The notes under the pieces: model-generated
Told to the model about the DNA's origin: nothing
The model's database searches: none
Seen by the model: the letters and a program-made list of their open reading frames with translations, nothing else
Source: Vasconcelosia minhoensis LEGE 07310
GTDB lineage: Bacteria; Cyanobacteriota; Cyanobacteriia; Phormidesmidales; Phormidesmidaceae
Assembly: GCF_015207255.1 (NCBI RefSeq)
Contig: NZ_JADEXG010000037.1
Location: 1 to 51,576 of the forward strand
DNA length: 51,576 nt
Reading direction: 5' to 3'
Position numbers and translations under genes: made by a program
Shown here: positions 7,106-15,555 of the stretch, piece after piece
Position numbering within the stretch: the stretch's first letter is position 1
Layout: each line of letters begins with the position of its first letter

Positions 7106-8533
7106 ATGATGACTGAACCCGCGGCTGACCCCGACTTTCAGCCTGAAATGCGAACCGAAAAAGATTCCATGGGCGAGCGCCAGCTGCCCGCGGCAGCCTA
7201 CTACGGTATCCAGACCCTGCGGGCAATGGAAAACTTTGCGATTAGTGGCCTGAAGCCGCTGCCGGTCTATGTCGATGCCGGGCTGCTGATTAAGAAAGCT
7301 GCCGCGATCGCGAATGCCGAGCTGGGCTGCATCCCCACCGACATCAGCCAGGCTATCGTCCAGGCCGCCGATGAAATCCTGGCCGGGGCGCTGCGCGATC
7401 AGTTCGTCGTCGATGTCTACCAGGCGGGAGCGGGCACCTCGCACCATATGAACCTCAACGAGGTGCTGGCCAACCGCGCCCTGGAAATTCTAGGCGACCA
7501 GAAGGGCAACTATCAGCGGGTCAACCCCAACGACCATGTCAACTACGGCCAGTCCACTAACGACGTGATTCCGACGGCGATTCGGATTGGCGGGCTGCTG
7601 GCGCTGGGCCAAACGCTCTATCCGGCTTTGGACAGCGCGATCGCGGCCCTCACTGCTAAGGCCGACGAATTTCAATCCATCGTTCGCTCTGGCCGCACCC
7701 ACCTGCAAGACGCCGTCCCCGTCCGCCTGGGCGAAAATTTTCGGGCCTGGGCTCAGATTCTGCGCGACCACCGCCGCCGGATTGAAACGACAGCGGCGGA
7801 CCTGACTGAGCTAGGGCTAGGCGGCAGCGCCACTGGGACGGGCCTCAATACCCATCCCCAGTATCGCCACCGGGCCGCCGCCCTGCTGTCAGACTTTATC
7901 GGCCAGACTATCCGCCCCGCCCCGCACCTGATGGCCGCCATGCAGAGTATGGCCCCCTTCGTCGCCGTCTCCAGCAGCCTGCGCAACCTGGCCCAGGACG
8001 GGGTTAAAATTTCCCACGATCTGCGGCTGCTCGACTCCGGCCCCAAGACCGGCTTTAAGGAAATCCAGCTGCCGCCGGTGCAGCCGGGCTCCTCGATTAT
8101 GCCGGGTAAGTACAATCCGGTGATGGCCGAGATGACTTCGATGGTCTGCTTTCAGGTGATGGGCTACGATCAGGCGATTGCCCTGGCCGCCCAGGCTGGT
8201 CAGCTAGAATTGAACGTGATGATGCCGCTGATTGCCTACAATTTAATCCACAGCATCGAGCTGCTCGGCCAGACCCTGAGTGCGCTCAGCCAGCGCTGTC
8301 TGGCGGGAATTACCGCCCGGCCCCAGCGCTGCCAGGACTATGCCGAAGGCAGCCTGGCCCTAGTGACGGCGCTCAACCCTAAAATTGGGTACTTAAAGGC
8401 CGCCGCGATCGCCAAAGAATCGCTCGAAACCGGCAAATCCCTGCGGCAGCTGGTGCTGGAGCAGGGGCTGCTGGATCAGGCCGAGATCGAAGCCGTGTTA
8501 GACCTTGCAAAGATGAGTCGATTGCCCGAATGA
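7106..8533 (+). CDS. aspA: Aspartate ammonia-lyase
   Basis: A 475-residue member of the fumarase/aspartase superfamily, predicted to deaminate L-aspartate to fumarate and ammonia. The family signature GSSIMPGKYNPV is near residue 330 and includes the flexible catalytic loop Ser (GSS). Upstream segments QAGAGTSHHMNLNEV and GRTHLQDAVPVRLGE form the rest of the active site, and full length matches the family. The HLQDA spelling is shared with fumarases, so fumarase activity is the main alternative; the overall pattern and the GAGTSxxMNxNEV segment favour aspartase. Two adjacent ATGs (7106, 7109) could serve as start. It overlaps the next gene by 4 bases (ATGA), implying translational coupling. 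Confidence 0.82.
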   Translation: MMTEPAADPDFQPEMRTEKDSMGERQLPAAAYYGIQTLRAMENFAISGLKPLPVYVDAGLLIKKAAAIANAELGCIPTDISQAIVQAADEILAGALRDQFVVDVYQAGAGTSHHMNLNEVLANRALEILGDQKGNYQRVNPNDHVNYGQSTNDVIPTAIRIGGLLALGQTLYPALDSAIAALTAKADEFQSIVRSGRTHLQDAVPVRLGENFRAWAQILRDHRRRIETTAADLTELGLGGSATGTGLNTHPQYRHRAAALLSDFIGQTIRPAPHLMAAMQSMAPFVAVSSSLRNLAQDGVKISHDLRLLDSGPKTGFKEIQLPPVQPGSSIMPGKYNPVMAEMTSMVCFQVMGYDQAIALAAQAGQLELNVMMPLIAYNLIHSIELLGQTLSALSQRCLAGITARPQRCQDYAEGSLALVTALNPKIGYLKAAAIAKESLETGKSLRQLVLEQGLLDQAEIEAVLDLAKMSRLPE

Positions 8534-9348
8534 CCTATACCTCAACCCCGCCGACCGCCCTCGACAGTGAAGCCTGGTGGGTACAGCAGTGGGTAGACCT
8601 GCTCAACGCCTATCGGTTTAAAAAACGGCTGGAGCGCGGCTGGAAATATGCCCGCGAAGGCCATATTCTGAGCCTGGAATTCAAGGGTTCCAAAGCCCAG
8701 GCCCAGGTTCAGGGCACGGCCTCAGACCCCTACCAGCTCTCGATTTGGATTGACAGCTTCAGCGACGAAGACTGGTCCTATATCATCGACACCCTGGCCG
8801 ACCAGGCCCTCTACTCTGCCCAGCTGCTGGCCGGGGAAATGCCGACCAATATTGAAGAGGTGTTTACGGCTAACGGCCTCAGCCTGTTTCCCTTTACCCT
8901 AGCCGACGTGCATTCCCGCTGCAGCTGCCCCGACCCGCAGAATCCCTGCAAGCACATCGCGGCAGTGTACTACCAGCTGGGCGACTTTTTCCGGGAAGAT
9001 CCGTTTATCCTCTTCCAGCTGCGGGGCCGCACCAAAGAGCAAATTTTAGAGGCGCTGCGCCAGAAGCGGCGGGTGCAGGCGGACGCGATCATGGATACTC
9101 CTGAGGTCAGCGCCATCGAGCCCGCTGCTCATCAAGCTGCCGAGCCGTCGGTTGACTTAACTCAGTTCTGGCAGTACGAAACGCCGCTGGATTCTTCTCT
9201 GGTGGTGATTGCCCCGGCGGAGCAGACGGTGCTAGAGGTGCTGGGAAATTTGCCCCTGCCGTCTAGCGATGCCCAGGTGATTATGGGACATTTTACTGCG
9301 CTGTATCAGGCCGTCGCTCAGCAGGCCATGGTGACGGCGCTGAGCTAG
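8530..9348 (+). CDS. SWIM zinc finger protein
   Basis: A 272-residue protein with a SWIM zinc-binding motif CSCPDPQNPCKH (CxCx(n)CxH) near residue 137. The preceding region (LSLEFKGSKAQAQVQGTASDPYQLSIWIDSFSDEDW) matches the N-terminal part of SWIM proteins that accompany SNF2-type helicases in many bacteria; no helicase is adjacent here. The C-terminal 100 residues are low in known motifs. The role is presumably nucleic-acid or protein binding. The start codon overlaps the aspA stop. Confidence 0.8.
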   Translation: MTYTSTPPTALDSEAWWVQQWVDLLNAYRFKKRLERGWKYAREGHILSLEFKGSKAQAQVQGTASDPYQLSIWIDSFSDEDWSYIIDTLADQALYSAQLLAGEMPTNIEEVFTANGLSLFPFTLADVHSRCSCPDPQNPCKHIAAVYYQLGDFFREDPFILFQLRGRTKEQILEALRQKRRVQADAIMDTPEVSAIEPAAHQAAEPSVDLTQFWQYETPLDSSLVVIAPAEQTVLEVLGNLPLPSSDAQVIMGHFTALYQAVAQQAMVTALS

Positions 9349-9371
9349 TCGGCTAAAATCAGCGGCCAAAA

Positions 9372-10154
9372 TCAGGTCATCATCATCAGGCGGCGCAGCC
9401 CCATCCAGCCAATCAGGGTATAGCCGAGTGCCAGCAGCAGGCTGCTAACGGCAATGCGGATGCCAGACTTCCAGGCTTCAATCCGCACGTTTCTAGCCGC
9501 AGTCGTCTGCCGGGTGCCAATTTCCGTTTGAAGCTGGTTCTGCAGCTGGCCCACCTGAGAATTCAAAAACTCGTCCAGAGCTGCCGGATTGTTCTGAAAC
9601 TGCTCAATCTGAGCCCGCTGCTCATCGGTAACCTGTCCGCTTTCTAAAGCTGCCTGGAGCTGCTCAGGGTTTTGTAGGAGCGCGTCAATTTGGGCTCGCT
9701 GCTGCCCCACCTCCGCATTGAGCCGCTGCTGGAGTTGCTCATTGGCTTGTTCGGCTTCCTGGCTGACCTGGGCTAGGGCATCGCGGCTTTGAATCCGAAT
9801 ATTGTTGGGATGCAGCACCGTTGCTACCAAAAAGACCACGCCTAAAATGCAGGCCAGCACGCAGACCCAAAATCGCATATCGACGGCTAGACTGCGGCGC
9901 TGAACCGTGCTGCCCAGGCTGCTATCGATCCAGTAGCCGGTAAAAAGCAGGGCAATGCCAACCAGCGGCACGATACCCCGATCGACCAGCTGAGTCGTCG
10001 TGGCAATCTGCCACTGCCGGTTGAGGAAGTCGGGCGGAATCAGCAGCACCAGAAAGTCGATCAGGGAGGCCAGGATCGTGATCCCGCCTACAATTTTGAG
10101 GGAGACCGCCGCTAGGGGGGAGGGAAGCTTACCAACCGGACGTGCCGAAGTCAT
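9372..10154 (-). CDS. HpsJ-like membrane protein
   Basis: A 260-residue protein with four predicted membrane segments: two near residues 20-45 and 60-80, a third near 95-115, and a C-terminal one near 230-255. Between them is a long Gln/Glu/Ala-rich coiled coil (about residues 125-215). The opening SLKIVGGITILASLIDFLVLLIPPDFLNRQWQ resembles cyanobacterial HpsJ-family proteins linked to hormogonium polysaccharide and motility genes in Nostoc. No other hps genes are nearby, so function is uncertain. It ends with a Met-rich tail (LMMMT). Confidence 0.65.
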   Translation of the reverse strand: MTSARPVGKLPSPLAAVSLKIVGGITILASLIDFLVLLIPPDFLNRQWQIATTTQLVDRGIVPLVGIALLFTGYWIDSSLGSTVQRRSLAVDMRFWVCVLACILGVVFLVATVLHPNNIRIQSRDALAQVSQEAEQANEQLQQRLNAEVGQQRAQIDALLQNPEQLQAALESGQVTDEQRAQIEQFQNNPAALDEFLNSQVGQLQNQLQTEIGTRQTTAARNVRIEAWKSGIRIAVSSLLLALGYTLIGWMGLRRLMMMT

Positions 10155-10249
10155 AAAAATTCTGGCGAAACGCTACAGTACATCATTCTGCCCTGCCAAT
10201 GGCCAGATTGGCAGGGGCTCGCAAAGAGTTTAATCAATATCGGGGTCAT

Positions 10250-10984
10250 TTACGAGTCGTCGGAGTAATCGACGTTGATCTGACTCCGGTGTTCGTACAG
10301 CCGATTCAGCCGTTTTGGGTCCAGGTTGGCATGGTACATCGCCTTCAGCAGCTGATTCAGCAAAGCCTGCTGGTAGATGCCGCGATCGCGAAATCGCCGT
10401 GCCGAAGTCGTCACGTAGCTATCGGTTAACTGCGGTCGGCCCTTTTGCCTCAGCGCCAGGCTCAGGGCCGTATCTTCAAAAATATCCATATCTGGGACGC
10501 CGCCGATGTCGATTAGCGCCTGCCGTCGGGCAAAAATACAGTGGTCGAGGTAAAGAATCTGGCTGTGGCGAGGCCGCTGCTGGTTGGAATACCAGGAGGT
10601 AAACCGCAGCAGCCAGTGGTCAAAGTCAAATCGATGCCGAAAGCCACCCCAGACGACAGCCGGGTCGGCCATCAGCTCAGCCACCTGCTGGAGCGCATCA
10701 TCGGGCGGCAGCAGCGTCGCCGGGTGGTGCAGCAAAACGACCTCGCCCTGACTGGCCTGAATGCCGATATTGAGTCGCTGGGCGCGGTTCTGGGCTGTGG
10801 CTGAAATGACGTTAACGGCGGGATAGCGTGAGACAACTTCCAGGGTGTCATCCTGGCTGGGGCTGACGACCGCAATTAGCTGCGGATTACCCTGCTGCTG
10901 GGTCAGGTTGCCTAAAATTTTGGGCAGGTAGCCGTGGCGGGATTCGTTGAAGCAGGGGAGGATGGCGGTGACGGTGGGGGGCAT
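10250..10984 (-). CDS. Family 2 glycosyltransferase
   Basis: A 244-residue GT-A fold glycosyltransferase. The N-terminal nucleotide-sugar strand VTAILPCFNES is followed by LIAVVSPSQDDT and a region VVLLHHPATLLPPD where the metal-binding acidic motif is expected; the later GGVPDMDIFEDTALSLALRQKG is the ED acceptor motif. It resembles the TIGR04283-type (rSAM/selenodomain-associated) group. I place the start at the ATG at 10982-10984 because the 38 residues further upstream are Pro/Ser/Leu rich and unlike the family. Sugar and acceptor are unknown. It is divergent from the Gfo/Idh/MocA gene. Confidence 0.8.
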   Translation of the reverse strand: MPPTVTAILPCFNESRHGYLPKILGNLTQQQGNPQLIAVVSPSQDDTLEVVSRYPAVNVISATAQNRAQRLNIGIQASQGEVVLLHHPATLLPPDDALQQVAELMADPAVVWGGFRHRFDFDHWLLRFTSWYSNQQRPRHSQILYLDHCIFARRQALIDIGGVPDMDIFEDTALSLALRQKGRPQLTDSYVTTSARRFRDRGIYQQALLNQLLKAMYHANLDPKRLNRLYEHRSQINVDYSDDS

Positions 10985-11118
10985 GGTGGGTGGTGGACTG
11001 GTGGGTAGAGAGTAAAGAGCGATTATCTTAAAAGTCAAGTAGCAGAGTGCTGGAGAGTGAAGAGGAAAGAGTGATGGGGTGGGAAATATTAGATCCATGT
11101 GATTGAGAAAGGACGGTT

Positions 11119-12141
11119 ATGACACAGATTGGGATGGCTCTATTGGGGGTGGGCCGCTGGGGGACTCATCTGCTCCGCAATTTTCTGGCCCATCCGCAGA
11201 TTCGGCTGGTGGCGGTGGTGGATTCATCCGCTGAACGGCTGAGCGCGATCGCGGCTCAGTTTTCCCTCGATAGTCAGGTACAGCTGCTGACCGATCCGCT
11301 GGCGGCTTTGGCGCTGCCGGGGCTAGAGGCGGCTGCGATCGCGACTCCCGCAATGACTCACGATGTCCTGATCCAGGCGGCCCTCAATCATTCGCTGCAT
11401 GTCCTGGCAGAAAAGCCGCTGACCCTCGATCCTCAAAGCGCTCGGGCGCTGTGGGAGCTGGCCCAGCAGCAGCGGCGACAGCTGGTAGTGGACCATACCT
11501 ATTTGTTTCATCCGGCGGTACAGGCGGGAAAAGACGCGATCGCGCAGCTGGGGCCGCTGCGCTACGGCTACGCTAGCCGCACCCACCTTGGCCCGATTCG
11601 TAACGACGTCGATGCCCTGTGGGATTTGGCGATTCACGACATCGCCATTTTCAATCATTGGCTAGGTGAGACTCCTCTTCAGGTGCAGGCTCAGGGCCTG
11701 GGCTGGCTCCAGCCGCAGCGGCAGACGATGCTCTCGCCCAGCGGCCTGGCAGATGCTGTCTGGTGCCGTCTGCGCTACTCCAGCGGCTTTCAGGCGACGA
11801 TTCACCTCTGCTGGGCCAATCCTGATAAGCAGCGACGGCTCTGTGTGGTCGGCGATCGCGGTACGCTGATTTTTGACGAACTCCAGCCATCGCCGCTGAC
11901 GCTACAGGTGGGTATAGCCGCCAAAACTGGCCAGGGCTTCAGTCCAGAAGCAATCCAGACCGTGACCCTACCAGTGACGCCGTCAGAGCCACTTCGCAAT
12001 GTCTGCGACCATTTTGTGGACTGCATATGGACCCAGCAGGACTCAGCTATCTCGTCTGGCCAGCAGGGTCAGTCTCTAGTCGCCATTCTCACAAAGCTAA
12101 CTGAGTCAATGCACCGAGACGGGGCTTGGCTGTCTCTATGA
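11119..12141 (+). CDS. Gfo/Idh/MocA family oxidoreductase
   Basis: A 340-residue NAD(P)-dependent oxidoreductase. The N-terminal Rossmann motif is GVGRWGTHLLRNF, and the signature EKPLTLD (catalytic Lys in EKP) falls near residue 99. The C-terminal part has the conserved WDLAIHDIAIFNHWLG segment with a catalytic His, then the beta-sheet domain. Members act on sugars or inositols, often in nucleotide-sugar metabolism; the neighbouring glycosyltransferase makes that plausible but not proven. The start ATG follows a GAAAGGACGG Shine-Dalgarno-like stretch. Confidence 0.87.
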   Translation: MTQIGMALLGVGRWGTHLLRNFLAHPQIRLVAVVDSSAERLSAIAAQFSLDSQVQLLTDPLAALALPGLEAAAIATPAMTHDVLIQAALNHSLHVLAEKPLTLDPQSARALWELAQQQRRQLVVDHTYLFHPAVQAGKDAIAQLGPLRYGYASRTHLGPIRNDVDALWDLAIHDIAIFNHWLGETPLQVQAQGLGWLQPQRQTMLSPSGLADAVWCRLRYSSGFQATIHLCWANPDKQRRLCVVGDRGTLIFDELQPSPLTLQVGIAAKTGQGFSPEAIQTVTLPVTPSEPLRNVCDHFVDCIWTQQDSAISSGQQGQSLVAILTKLTESMHRDGAWLSL

Positions 12142-12188
12142 AACTTATTCAAGTCATTTGCTAGACACAGAAGGAAAATAAAAGCTGC

Positions 12189-12239
12189 TATACTCAACTA
12201 ACTACCCATATTAATGGGTCAATGAATATGGGTGACCAT
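12189..12239 (+). promoter_or_regulatory. Putative vapBC promoter and VapB operator
   Basis: Upstream of vapB lies TATACT (12189-12194, -10-like), then ACCCATATT at 12204-12212, ATGGGT at 12214-12219 and AATATGGGT at 12225-12233. The first pairs with either of the others to form inverted repeats (9-bp arms with the last). Such dyads are typical VapB-family autoregulatory operators. No good -35 was found. Confidence 0.5.
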
Positions 12240-12488
12240 ATGAAAACAACTGTCGAAATCAACGATAATCTTCTGCTACAGGCCAAGCAGCTCGCGGCAA
12301 AACGGCAGCAGACTTTAAAGAGCGTTTTAGAGTCTGCATTACGGCAATTCTTGGAAAACAACGCTGAAAGTCGTCTGCCTTTTCGGCTCCAAAAGCATTC
12401 TTTCCGTGGCAATGGATTGCAGCCAGGCATTACTGAAGGCGATTGGTCCACGCTGAGAGAACAAATTTATGAAGGACGGGGTGGATGA
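12240..12488 (+). CDS. vapB: VapB-like antitoxin
   Basis: An 82-residue antitoxin. Its N-terminus (MKTTVEINDNLLLQAKQLAAKRQQTLKSVLESALRQFL) is the DUF2191/ribbon-helix-helix type found with VapC toxins and is predicted to dimerise and bind its own operator; the C-terminal part ending in YEGRGG would block the PIN active site. An in-frame ATG 18 bases upstream (12222) is rejected because the conserved strand begins at the chosen Met. The stop overlaps the toxin start by 4 bases (ATGA), typical coupling. Confidence 0.85.
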   Translation: MKTTVEINDNLLLQAKQLAAKRQQTLKSVLESALRQFLENNAESRLPFRLQKHSFRGNGLQPGITEGDWSTLREQIYEGRGG

Positions 12489-12925
12489 TTGCAGTGGACA
12501 CTAACATCCTGGTTTATGCTCATCGGGAAGACTCAGAATGGCACGATTCTGCCGATAGCTGTCTGACTAAATTGGCAGAATCTGGAACACCTTGGGCAAT
12601 TCCTTGGCCCTGTATCCACGAGCTTTTAGCTATTGTGACCCATCCTCGCATTTATGACCCGCCGACGCCTCTAGCGGATGCCAAAAAGCAAGTTGACTGT
12701 TGGCTTCAATCTCCAACGTTGAGCTTACTCTGTGAGGGAACGGGTTACTGGAAGGTTTTAGACGATCTTTTAGAGACAAGCAGAGTCAAAGGGCCTCAAA
12801 TCCACGATGCGCGTATTGCTGCCCTATGTAAGCAGCATGGCGTAGCTGAGTTCTGGACAGCAGACCGAGATTTCAATCGATTTCAGGAGCTCAATATCCT
12901 TAATCCGCTGGTGTTGTCGGAATGA
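12485..12925 (+). CDS. vapC: VapC-family PIN-domain ribonuclease toxin
   Basis: A 146-residue PIN-domain protein. Active-site acidic residues are visible: Asp5 in MIAVDTNILVYAH, Glu in CIHELLAIV near residue 45, Asp in IHDARIAALC and Asp in TADRDF near the C-terminus. The family cleaves RNA (often tRNA) and is neutralised by the upstream VapB. Its last 26 bases overlap the end of the convergent acyltransferase gene, so the two transcripts are antisense at their 3' ends. Confidence 0.88.
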   Translation: MIAVDTNILVYAHREDSEWHDSADSCLTKLAESGTPWAIPWPCIHELLAIVTHPRIYDPPTPLADAKKQVDCWLQSPTLSLLCEGTGYWKVLDDLLETSRVKGPQIHDARIAALCKQHGVAEFWTADRDFNRFQELNILNPLVLSE

Positions 12926-14327
12926 TCAGAGCCTCTAGCGCCGCCTGTAAATCTCGGGTCAGGGTGGCGACGGCATGGCGGCGGTTTTGCTGATAGCTGG
13001 GCCAGCGATCGCTAACTGAAATCGGCTTACCCACTGTGATCGTCGTAGACAGCGGTCCCAGGCTAGGGCGCGGAAAAGGGTTACCGCCCTCAAGCCGGGT
13101 TACCAGCGCCCACAGCAGCAGCGCTGTCTCACCAAACCGCTCTGCAACTGGACGATCCAGAACATAGTGACCGGTCACGGCAACAAAGCTTTCGACGATT
13201 CGCATATGCCACATCCGCAGATCGGCTTCTTCGGCAATCCGATCGGCTAGGCCGCGCTCTACCGGTGACAGCGGCTGTTTTCCCAGGTCAGCCCGAAAAA
13301 TTCGCTCCCACCCAGCCTGCTCAATGCGCCGGCAGCGGTCAATTAAGCCGCCCTTTGGCCGCAGCGTAAAGTAGTCTTCAGCCACGCTAAGGGCGGCATC
13401 TAGAAGCTTTTGGAGACGCTGGGCCAGCTGTTCTTGCGGGGTCTGGTGCAAATCTGGCGCGGGCAGGGTGATGGAATAGAACTGGCGGTAGTACTGCTCC
13501 ATCAGGGTAAGCAAATATTCTGCCAGGTGAAACAGGCGACCGTAAAGTTCAGCAGCCTGCTGGGTTGGCAGGTCGGTTTTGGCAAATCTCTGCCGTAGCG
13601 ACTGTAATCGGTTCATCGTCAGGGGCTGGCTTAAGCCGCTTTTTTGCTCTAGCTGACTGAGCAGGTCGGCAATCTTTTTCCAAGGCGGTGCAACGTACCG
13701 GTACTGGAGTCCCACCGGCACAATCACCACTGACTCAGGACGGTTTGTCTGGCGCAGGTCTTCGACGCCCCAAAATCCGAGCTGGGCAATGCCAGGCTCC
13801 AGCGGGCTGACGATTTCACTATGCCCGTTATTTGCCCCTTCAGGCGCGACAGCCATCGGAAAGTCGCCATTGCAAAACAGCTGCCGGGCCGTTTTCAAGG
13901 CTGCTAGGTCTAACTTGCCCCGCTGAATCGGAACGCCCCCCAGGTTAGAACCGAGCCAGCCCAGCCAGCGACCCGCCCAAAGCGGAATGCCGCGATCGTA
14001 GAGGAAGTGAGCGTGGACCGGCCGCTCTAGCCGAATGCCCATATCCCTTGCCTGCTGTGGGATTGCCCGCCAGAGCAGATACGCGATCGCAACCGGATCA
14101 TCTGGGCTAGGATGGCGAAAGGCCAGAAGGAAGCGAGTCTGCTGCTTTTGGAACTGCTCATATAGATGGACGAGAGTGTCAAGGTTCTTAACTTGAATGT
14201 CACTTAGATCGGTTTGCCAGCTCAGCCAAATAGGAAGCAGCGCCCGGCTAATGGCAAGTATCCCAGGATTAAATCGCGGCGGGATAAAGTCAAGCGGTGG
14301 CTGAACGCGAGTGGTAGCAAGCGGCAT
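12900..14327 (-). CDS. 1-acyl-sn-glycerol-3-phosphate acyltransferase-like (PlsC domain) protein
   Basis: A 475-residue protein with a PlsC-like domain in the first half: FRHPSPDDP (H-x4-D catalytic motif) near residue 71, then the substrate-binding APEGANNGHSE segment near residue 161 and VVIVPVGLQY. The second half is a cyanobacterial helical extension with no assigned role. Family members acylate lysophosphatidate or related acceptors in membrane lipid synthesis. It is larger than typical PlsC (about 240 residues), as in other cyanobacterial members. The 3' end overlaps vapC. Confidence 0.78.
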   Translation of the reverse strand: MPLATTRVQPPLDFIPPRFNPGILAISRALLPIWLSWQTDLSDIQVKNLDTLVHLYEQFQKQQTRFLLAFRHPSPDDPVAIAYLLWRAIPQQARDMGIRLERPVHAHFLYDRGIPLWAGRWLGWLGSNLGGVPIQRGKLDLAALKTARQLFCNGDFPMAVAPEGANNGHSEIVSPLEPGIAQLGFWGVEDLRQTNRPESVVIVPVGLQYRYVAPPWKKIADLLSQLEQKSGLSQPLTMNRLQSLRQRFAKTDLPTQQAAELYGRLFHLAEYLLTLMEQYYRQFYSITLPAPDLHQTPQEQLAQRLQKLLDAALSVAEDYFTLRPKGGLIDRCRRIEQAGWERIFRADLGKQPLSPVERGLADRIAEEADLRMWHMRIVESFVAVTGHYVLDRPVAERFGETALLLWALVTRLEGGNPFPRPSLGPLSTTITVGKPISVSDRWPSYQQNRRHAVATLTRDLQAALEALIIPTTPAD

Positions 14328-14393
14328 GTTGATCGCAGCGTATGGAAGTTAAGATTTTACCGCTCAGCTGACAGCTTCAGAGATAGGTCAGTC

Positions 14394-14522
14394 ATGAATA
14401 GCCAGGTCGCTCCTCGAATCTACGGTATTCCCGCAGCTGCGGCACCGGTTGTAGCCGTCTTTCGGCGTGGCCCCACCCAATGGTCTCATGTTGCGATTCA
14501 GAACCTGCTTACAAAATCCTAA
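14394..14522 (+). pseudogene. N-terminal gene relic with unknown parent
   Basis: A 42-codon frame begins MNSQVAPRIYGIPAAAAPVVAVF and continues RRGPTQWSHV, then ends abruptly at a stop just inside the LysR 3' end. The A-P-V-x-A-V-F-R-R-G-P pattern resembles the start of small cyanobacterial proteins of unknown function, after which homologues would continue. It looks like a gene start cut off by rearrangement. AGGT precedes the ATG. Low certainty. Confidence 0.35.
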
Positions 14523-15423
14523 ACTTCTGTGTGCATTCAATCAGCTGACGGCGCAGCCACTGATGGCGGGGATGGGTTGTATTGCGCTGATGCCAGACCA
14601 TGGGAATGGTAAACCCAGCCAGCTCGACCGGCGGCGGCAGCAGCTTCAGACCCATGTTTTGGGCGCAGCGGTGAGCCATCCGCCGGGGCAGCAGGGCAAC
14701 GCAGTCGGAACTTTCTAGAAAAAAGGGAATGGCCATAAAGTGGGGCGTAGACCAGGCGACGCGGCGGGCCTGGTCCAGCCGCTCGTCTACGATGCCGTGG
14801 AAGTCGTTGCGGAGAGAGGCGAGGATATGCGATCGCGCCCCATATTCCGCCATCGATAGCGACTCGATGGGACAGTCGCTTCTAACCACGCAGACCAATT
14901 CTTCAGTGTATAGCGCCTGCTGTAGATGCCAGCGCTTCAGCGGCAGACCCGGGCCGAAGGCAATGTCAATGCGGTTGTCGTCTAGCTGTTCTAGCACAGT
15001 TTCTTTGTCAAAGGGAACAATGCGAATGCGAATGTGGGCCGTCTGACTGACCTGCGCTAGCATAGCTCCGCCCAAAGTTGCCTCAACATAGTCGCTGGCG
15101 GCAATCCGAAAGTCTTCTCGGGCCGTCGCGGGCTCAAACGTCTCTGGAATGAGCAGGGTATCTTGGATATCCGTAAGCGTTTGGCGCACCCGAATGCTGA
15201 GCTGACGAGCATAGGGCGTGACCTCCATCTGTCGTTTGGAAGTACGAATCAGAATGTCGTCTCCCAAAATGTCCCGCAGCCGCTTCAGCGCATGGCTCAC
15301 GGCAGACTGGCTCATGCTTAGCGTTTGAGCGGCCTGAGTCACGCTGGCTTTATCGATCAAAGCGTCGAAGATGACCAGCAGGTTGAGGTCGAGCTGACGC
15401 AGCTGAGCGTAGTCAATCGTCAT
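14509..15423 (-). CDS. LysR-family transcriptional regulator
   Basis: A 304-residue LTTR. The N-terminal winged helix (DLNLLVIFDALIDKASVTQAAQTLSMSQSAVSHALKRLRDILG) is textbook, followed by the substrate-binding domain. The PFDKETVLEQLDDNRIDIAFGPG segment belongs to the effector domain of the NodD/NahR-like branch. I place the start at the ATG at 15421-15423; a TTG 21 bases upstream is also in frame. It is divergent from the reductase and SDR genes, which are its likely targets by the usual LTTR arrangement. The effector is unknown. Confidence 0.88.
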   Translation of the reverse strand: MTIDYAQLRQLDLNLLVIFDALIDKASVTQAAQTLSMSQSAVSHALKRLRDILGDDILIRTSKRQMEVTPYARQLSIRVRQTLTDIQDTLLIPETFEPATAREDFRIAASDYVEATLGGAMLAQVSQTAHIRIRIVPFDKETVLEQLDDNRIDIAFGPGLPLKRWHLQQALYTEELVCVVRSDCPIESLSMAEYGARSHILASLRNDFHGIVDERLDQARRVAWSTPHFMAIPFFLESSDCVALLPRRMAHRCAQNMGLKLLPPPVELAGFTIPMVWHQRNTTHPRHQWLRRQLIECTQKFRIL

Positions 15424-15462
15424 AAGTCCAATCCCCGTCGGCAAGGTACAATCGATGAGACT

Positions 15463-15503
15463 GATAGCAATTATCTATTGTATTCATTTGACTAATATAT
15501 AAT
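15463..15503 (+). promoter_or_regulatory. Putative LysR operator and promoter for the reductase gene
   Basis: In the divergent intergenic region, GATA-N5-TATC (15463-15475) is an LTTR-box-like interrupted dyad and TATAAT lies at 15498-15503 as a consensus -10, about 50 bases before the reductase start. No convincing -35 is present, as expected for an activated promoter. Inference from pattern. Confidence 0.4.
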
Positions 15504-15555
15504 CCGTCTTTACGATCACAAGCACGACCGTTTGTTCTTTGGCAAAGAGGTGAAT

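Noticed and set aside
10985-11098. N-terminal extension of the glycosyltransferase by 38 residues
   Set aside because: The residues are Pro/Leu/Ser-rich and not family-like, and the GT-A fold begins immediately after the chosen start.
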